Source of the DNA: Fenollaria timonensis
Lineage (GTDB): Bacteria > Bacillota > Clostridia > Tissierellales > Peptoniphilaceae
Reading direction: 5' to 3'
Assembly (NCBI RefSeq): GCF_001457835.1
Contig: NZ_LN898230.1
Location: forward strand, 389,600-453,599
Length of the DNA: 64,000 bases
How positions within the stretch are numbered: the first letter of the stretch is position 1; each line of letters starts with the position of its first letter. Shown piece after piece: positions 57,851 through 64,000 of this stretch. The notes below the pieces were generated by a model. It made no database searches. It had not been told where the DNA came from and saw only the letters and a program-made list of their open reading frames with translations. The position numbers and the translations under genes are program-made.

Positions 57851-59113
57851 ATGAATTTATTTGACATGGAAAGAGAAAAAAATTTAAAATTGTCTCAAAA
57901 CTTAGCTGAACGCTTTAGACCGAAGATTCTCGATGATTACATTGGTCAAGAGAAGGTACTTAATAAGAACTCTTTTCTATACAAGGCGATAAAGGCCGAC
58001 AGACTTCCTTCGCTTATACTATATGGACCTGCAGGCACTGGTAAGACTTCACTTGCAAACGTTATTGCTAACACTAGTAAGTCGAATTTCATCAAGATTA
58101 GTGCTGTGGGTAGCGGCGTAAGCGATTTAAAGAAGGCAGTTGAAGAGGCCCAAAGGCTTTTAGAAGAGAATAAAAAGACCATACTCTTCGTAGACGAGAT
58201 ACATAGGTTTAACAAGGCTCAGCAAGATTTTCTGCTTCCATACGTTGAAGATTCGACGGTCACACTCATAGGTGCAACGACAGAAAATCCATATTTCGAG
58301 GTCAATAGCGCACTTATATCGAGATGCTTCATAATTAGGCTTGAAAAGATGAGTGAGGAAGATTTAACCCAGCTTGCGAAGAAAGCCTTAGCAGATGAGG
58401 TGAGTGGACTTGCTTCACTAAAGGCGAGCATTGATGACGACGCACTTGAGTATCTAGTTAGAATATCTAATGGCGACGCAAGAAACATGCTAAACTTTTT
58501 AGAGATAGCTGTTTTAAGTCAAGATCCAGAAGCTGATTTAACTCGTCATATTAAGTACGAGGACGTCAAGGGGCTAGTCTTTGAAAGAGCACACTCCTAC
58601 GACAAGAGCTCGACTATGCACTATGACACAATCTCAGCCTTCATCAAGAGCATGAGAGGCTCAGATCCAGACGCAACAGTCTTTTACTTAGCTCATATGC
58701 TTAATAATGGTGAGGACCCGCTCTTCATAGCAAGACGTATAGTGATATTTGCTTCAGAAGACATTGGGCTTGCTGATCCAAACGCACAAACGCTAGCGAC
58801 GTCAGCATTTTATGCGGTTAAAGCCATAGGCATGCCAGAAGCACGCATAATCTTGAGTAACGCTGCCATCTACATGGCACTTGCAGATAAGAATAACTCG
58901 ACCTATGTCGCCATTAACAAGGCTATGGCCGATGTCGATAAGATCAAAGAATTCCAAATTCCTCTGCACATAAGGGATGCTCACAACAATGACAAGAAGG
59001 TCTTTGGTGATCACGCGGACTACAAGTATCCGCACAATTATAAGGACAAAAAACCTGAGCAAAATTATTTGCCCGAGGGTTTAGAAGATAAAAAGTATTT
59101 TAATAATAATTAA
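57851..59113 (+). CDS. rarA: Replication-associated recombination protein A (RarA/MgsA)
   Basis: AAA+ ATPase of 420 residues that acts at stalled replication forks and is related to clamp loaders. N-terminal LAERFRPKILDDYIGQEKVL, Walker A GPAGTGKTS (about residues 57-65), Walker B ILFVDEIHRFNKAQQDF, sensor 1 GATTENPYFEVNSALISRC, and the C-terminal tetramerisation domain with SEDIGLADPNA are all visible. A GGTGAG sequence precedes the ATG. It lies 12 nt before gap with no terminator, so transcripts may run into the glycolytic genes. Confidence 0.96.
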   Translation: MNLFDMEREKNLKLSQNLAERFRPKILDDYIGQEKVLNKNSFLYKAIKADRLPSLILYGPAGTGKTSLANVIANTSKSNFIKISAVGSGVSDLKKAVEEAQRLLEENKKTILFVDEIHRFNKAQQDFLLPYVEDSTVTLIGATTENPYFEVNSALISRCFIIRLEKMSEEDLTQLAKKALADEVSGLASLKASIDDDALEYLVRISNGDARNMLNFLEIAVLSQDPEADLTRHIKYEDVKGLVFERAHSYDKSSTMHYDTISAFIKSMRGSDPDATVFYLAHMLNNGEDPLFIARRIVIFASEDIGLADPNAQTLATSAFYAVKAIGMPEARIILSNAAIYMALADKNNSTYVAINKAMADVDKIKEFQIPLHIRDAHNNDKKVFGDHADYKYPHNYKDKKPEQNYLPEGLEDKKYFNNN

Positions 59114-59125
59114 GGAGGTCAACAA

Positions 59126-60133
59126 ATGAAAGTTGGTATTAATGGTTTTGGTAGAATTGGTAGAGATGTAGCTAGGATTCTAGTTGAAGAGAACAATGGT
59201 CTAGAATTAGTTCACATCAATGCTTCAGGTGATTTAAAGACACTTGCACATCTATTTAGAAATGATTCTCTATATGGTAGATTATCAGTTTCTTGTGAAG
59301 CTTGTGAAGATGGCTTCATGATTGATGGCAAGAAGGTTACAAACACTCAATTTAGAGATCCAGCAGAAATTCCTTGGAAGGACTATGGCGTAGACATAGT
59401 TATCGACTCAACTGGAGCATTTAAAAACAACGAAACTCTTTATAAACACATTGACAAGGGCGGAGCAAAGAAAGTTATTTTAACTGCACCTGCAAAGGGC
59501 GAAATCGATAAAACTATCGTTATGGGTGTAAATGAAAAAGAATACGACAAGACTAAACACAATGTTATTAGTAACGCATCTTGTACAACTAACTGTCTTG
59601 CACCATTAACAAAGGTTATTGAAGACAACTTTGGTATCAAGAGAGGTCTTATGACAACTATCCACGCTTACACTTCTGACCAAGTTTTACTTGACCACAA
59701 GCACAAAGACATCAGAAGAGCAAGAGCGGCAGCTATGTCTATGGTTCCTACAACAACAGGCGCAGCAAAGGCAGTTGCACTAGTTATTCCATCACTAAAG
59801 GATAAATTAACAGGATACGCAGTTAGAGTGCCAGTACCTACAGTTTCTCTAACAGACGTTGTTTTCGAATTAAACAAAGACGTTACTAAGGAAGAAATTA
59901 ACGAAGCTGTTAAAAAAGCAAGTGAAAATGAATTAAAGGGCGTATTAAAATATGCTGACGAAGAGCTTGTTTCTGTTGACTACGTTGGTGACAGACACTC
60001 ATCAATCTTCGATCCATTCTTAACTTTAGTTATAGAAGGCAACTTAGTTAAAGTAGTTTCTTGGTATGACAACGAATATGGCTACAGCCACAGAGTAGTT
60101 GACCTAGCAAAATACATTGCTGATCAAGAATAA
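59126..60133 (+). CDS. gap: Glyceraldehyde-3-phosphate dehydrogenase
   Basis: Glycolytic enzyme forming 1,3-bisphosphoglycerate with NAD+. It has 335 residues. An N-terminal Rossmann fold (VGINGFGRIGRDVAR) is followed by the catalytic Cys153 in SNASCTTNCLAP and the C-terminal SWYDNEYGYSHRVVDL. AAGGAGGTCAACAA precedes the ATG, a strong ribosome binding site that fits high expression. No CggR-type regulator precedes it; instead rarA is directly upstream. It is followed by pgk after 26 nt. Confidence 0.98.
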   Translation: MKVGINGFGRIGRDVARILVEENNGLELVHINASGDLKTLAHLFRNDSLYGRLSVSCEACEDGFMIDGKKVTNTQFRDPAEIPWKDYGVDIVIDSTGAFKNNETLYKHIDKGGAKKVILTAPAKGEIDKTIVMGVNEKEYDKTKHNVISNASCTTNCLAPLTKVIEDNFGIKRGLMTTIHAYTSDQVLLDHKHKDIRRARAAAMSMVPTTTGAAKAVALVIPSLKDKLTGYAVRVPVPTVSLTDVVFELNKDVTKEEINEAVKKASENELKGVLKYADEELVSVDYVGDRHSSIFDPFLTLVIEGNLVKVVSWYDNEYGYSHRVVDLAKYIADQE

Positions 60134-60159
60134 TTATTATAATATAAAAGGAAAAGATA

Positions 60160-61344
60160 ATGAAAAAAACATTAAAAGATTATAATTTTGATGATAAAAC
60201 AGTTTTATTGAGATGTGATTTCAACGTGCCAATGAAGGACGGCGTTATCACTGATAATAAACGTATATATGAGTCACTTCCTACTATCAAGCACCTTCTT
60301 GATAATGGCGCGAAAGTGATTATGATGAGCCACTTGGGTAGACCAAAGGGCGAATACAATTTAAAATTCACTTTAGAGCCAGTTAAGGAAGAGATCAAAA
60401 AGCTTCTTGGAAGAGATGTAAAATTTATCTCTTGCCCTGAAGTAGTTAATGATGAAGTTAAAGAAGCAGCTAAAAATCTTAAAAAAGGCGAAGTTCTTTT
60501 ACTAGAAAATACTAGATTTAGAAAAGAAGAAGAAAAATGCAACGAAGCCTTCTCTAAAGAGCTAGCAGAGCTTGCAGATATCTACGTTAATGACGCTTTC
60601 GGCACTTCACATAGAGCTCACGCATCAAATGTTGGTGTAAGTAAATTTTTACCATCGGCATTGGGCTTCTTGGTTGAAAAAGAAATGAATATCATGGCGA
60701 AAGAGCTTGACGAGCCAAAACATCCATTCATAGCTATACTTGGAGGATCAAAGGTTTCGGATAAGATAGGCGTAATTGAAAATCTATTAAATAAGGCTGA
60801 TAAGATACTTATAGGCGGCGCTATGGCATATACATTCTTAAAGGCAAAGGGCATAAATGTAGGCAAGAGCTTAGTTGAAGACGACAAGTTAGAGCTAGCA
60901 CTTGAACTATTAAAAAAGGCTGATGCAAAGAAAGTTGATTTGGTTCTACCAGTTGACGCTCTATGCGCTAAAGAAATAAAAGAAGACGCTGAAGCTGAAT
61001 GCTTTGAAGTAAATCATATACCAGAAGACATGATGGGTCTTGACATTGGACCAGAAACTATTGACGTATTTACTAAAAAGTTATTAGGCGCAAAGACTAT
61101 TGTTTGGAACGGACCTATGGGCGTTTTTGAAATGGATAAATTTAAGAACGGCACTAACGCCATTGCCAAGGCACTTGCAAACTCTGATGCGACAACTATT
61201 GTCGGTGGAGGAGATAGTGCGAGCGCTGTTCAAAAAGCTGGCTATGAAGAAAAGATCACACACGTTTCAACTGGTGGCGGGGCTTCACTTGAACTAATGG
61301 AAGGAAAGGTACTTCCTGGCATAGCTGCTATAAATGATAAATAA
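60160..61344 (+). CDS. pgk: Phosphoglycerate kinase
   Basis: Transfers the phosphate of 1,3-bisphosphoglycerate to ADP. It has 394 residues. N-terminal substrate-binding signature LLRCDFNVPMKDG, MSHLGRPKG and ENTRF..., and the C-terminal nucleotide-binding motifs WNGPMGVFE and GGGDSASAV are intact. AAAGGAAAAG precedes the ATG. The next gene, tpiA, starts 10 nt after its stop, with its ribosome binding site overlapping the pgk stop codon. Confidence 0.98.
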   Translation: MKKTLKDYNFDDKTVLLRCDFNVPMKDGVITDNKRIYESLPTIKHLLDNGAKVIMMSHLGRPKGEYNLKFTLEPVKEEIKKLLGRDVKFISCPEVVNDEVKEAAKNLKKGEVLLLENTRFRKEEEKCNEAFSKELAELADIYVNDAFGTSHRAHASNVGVSKFLPSALGFLVEKEMNIMAKELDEPKHPFIAILGGSKVSDKIGVIENLLNKADKILIGGAMAYTFLKAKGINVGKSLVEDDKLELALELLKKADAKKVDLVLPVDALCAKEIKEDAEAECFEVNHIPEDMMGLDIGPETIDVFTKKLLGAKTIVWNGPMGVFEMDKFKNGTNAIAKALANSDATTIVGGGDSASAVQKAGYEEKITHVSTGGGASLELMEGKVLPGIAAINDK

Positions 61345-61354
61345 GGAGACAAAT

Positions 61355-62098
61355 TTGAGAAAATTTTTACTTGCTGCAAATTGGAAGATGAATATGGACG
61401 TAATGGAGACTGAAGGCTTCTTCAAGGACTTGAGTCTAAAGCCTAATGACTCGTGTGACGTTTATATCGCAGTTCCATTTACAGATATTTATTTAGCAAA
61501 TAAAACTAAAAAGTATAATGAGATTAAAATAGGTGCTCAAAACATCTACTTTGAAGACAAAGGTGCCTTTACTGGCGAGATCAGTACTAAGATGATTAAA
61601 TCATGTGGAGCGGACTTTGTCATCATCGGTCACTCTGAAAGAAGAGAGATCTTCGGCGAATGTGATGAGATGATTAACAAAAAAGTTCTTAAGGCAATAG
61701 ATGACGATGTAGAAGTAATTCTATGCCTTGGAGAGACTTTGTCTGAAAGAGAAGATGGAAAGCACTTTGAAAAGATTGAAAAGCAATTAAAGGCTGATTT
61801 AGTAGGCGCAGACGCATCTAAGTTAAATAGCTTTGCCATCGCTTACGAGCCAATCTGGGCAATAGGCACTGGCAAGAGCGCATCTAAGGAAGATGCTGAG
61901 GAAATGTGCCGCTTCGTTAGAGAAAAAGTTAAGGCGATGAACCCTAATCTTGAAGCAAAGCTAAGAGTTTTGTATGGCGGCAGCGTTAAAGAGGCAAACG
62001 CAGCTGATTTAGCTAAAGAAGAAAACATAGACGGCTTCTTAATTGGCGGTGCTTCACTTAAGACTGAGTCTTTCGAAGCTATTGCTAAGGAGATATAA
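61355..62098 (+). CDS. tpiA: Triosephosphate isomerase, TTG start
   Basis: Interconverts dihydroxyacetone phosphate and glyceraldehyde 3-phosphate. The TIM barrel is complete: N-terminal AANWKMNMD with the catalytic Lys, HSERR with the catalytic His, and YEPIWAIGTGKSAS with the catalytic Glu and loop 6. The start is taken as TTG 61355 because AAGGAGA (61343-61349) is spaced 5 nt in front and the protein then begins MRKFLLAANWKMN as in relatives (247 residues). An in-frame ATG at 61334 would overlap the pgk end and place the ribosome binding site inside the coding region. gpmI starts 1 nt after its stop. Confidence 0.96.
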   Translation: MRKFLLAANWKMNMDVMETEGFFKDLSLKPNDSCDVYIAVPFTDIYLANKTKKYNEIKIGAQNIYFEDKGAFTGEISTKMIKSCGADFVIIGHSERREIFGECDEMINKKVLKAIDDDVEVILCLGETLSEREDGKHFEKIEKQLKADLVGADASKLNSFAIAYEPIWAIGTGKSASKEDAEEMCRFVREKVKAMNPNLEAKLRVLYGGSVKEANAADLAKEENIDGFLIGGASLKTESFEAIAKEI

Positions 62099-62099
62099 G

Positions 62100-64000
<1,901 letters not shown>

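Overview
The window reads as chromosomal DNA of a low-GC, anaerobic, Gram-positive bacterium. The 16S rRNA has a Firmicutes (Clostridia/Tissierellia) character. A one-chain pyruvate:ferredoxin oxidoreductase points to anaerobic fermentation. The wall genes are Gram-positive in type (PASTA transpeptidase, DivIB/FtsQ, DUF881 proteins, SLH surface protein). My best guess is a relative of Peptoniphilaceae, but this is an inference from gene content; a 16S search would settle it. Most genes lie on the + strand, usually with AGGAGG- or GGTGAT-type ribosome binding sites and often overlapping by 1-11 nt.

Layout. 1-7286: end of the pyruvate:ferredoxin oxidoreductase gene, a GNAT acetyltransferase, an unknown protein, greA, and a lysyl-tRNA synthetase with an extra C-terminal tRNA-binding domain. 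7462-12207: an AT-rich accessory block with a response regulator, histidine kinase, ABC ATPase and large FtsX-type permease, followed by an IS200-type element (12217-12903). 12931-13794: a SPOUT RNA methyltransferase, divergent from a complete rRNA operon (16S, tRNA-Ile(GAU), 23S, 5S; 13921-19072) with a strong upstream promoter, an internal promoter and visible processing stems. 19095-24840: two GNAT acetyltransferases (one resembling AAC(6') aminoglycoside acetyltransferases), a split threonine/serine exporter pair, comEC and holA.

25036-34798: an apparent operon for three large secreted proteins: an SLH/Ig-like protein with near-identical C-terminal repeats, a leucine-rich-repeat protein and a subtilisin-family protease. 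34871-39768: a BlaI/M56 regulatory pair with an SdpI-like membrane protein and small membrane proteins, ending in a small gene apparently split by an IS30 element. 39903-41501: an IS1182-type element that seems to have landed in the loop of a bidirectional terminator.

41649-54459: the division and cell-wall (dcw) cluster mraZ-rsmH-ftsL-pbp-mraY-murD-ftsW-murG-ftsQ-DUF881-DUF881-sbp-ftsZ-nrdR, with no ftsA, murE, murF, murC or murB. 54566-57682 (minus): a secreted protein of unknown function and a DUF2089/DUF4097 pair. 57851-64000: rarA followed by the lower glycolytic genes gap-pgk-tpiA-gpmI-eno (eno runs off the edge).

The window is mostly core metabolism and cell division, interrupted by accessory islands. 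The three insertion sequences belong to three different families, and each carries a structure that should shut its transposase off from outside transcription or block its translation. The most unusual parts are the surface-protein operon, the BlaI/M56-SdpI module, the LysRS fusion and the rRNA-operon signals.
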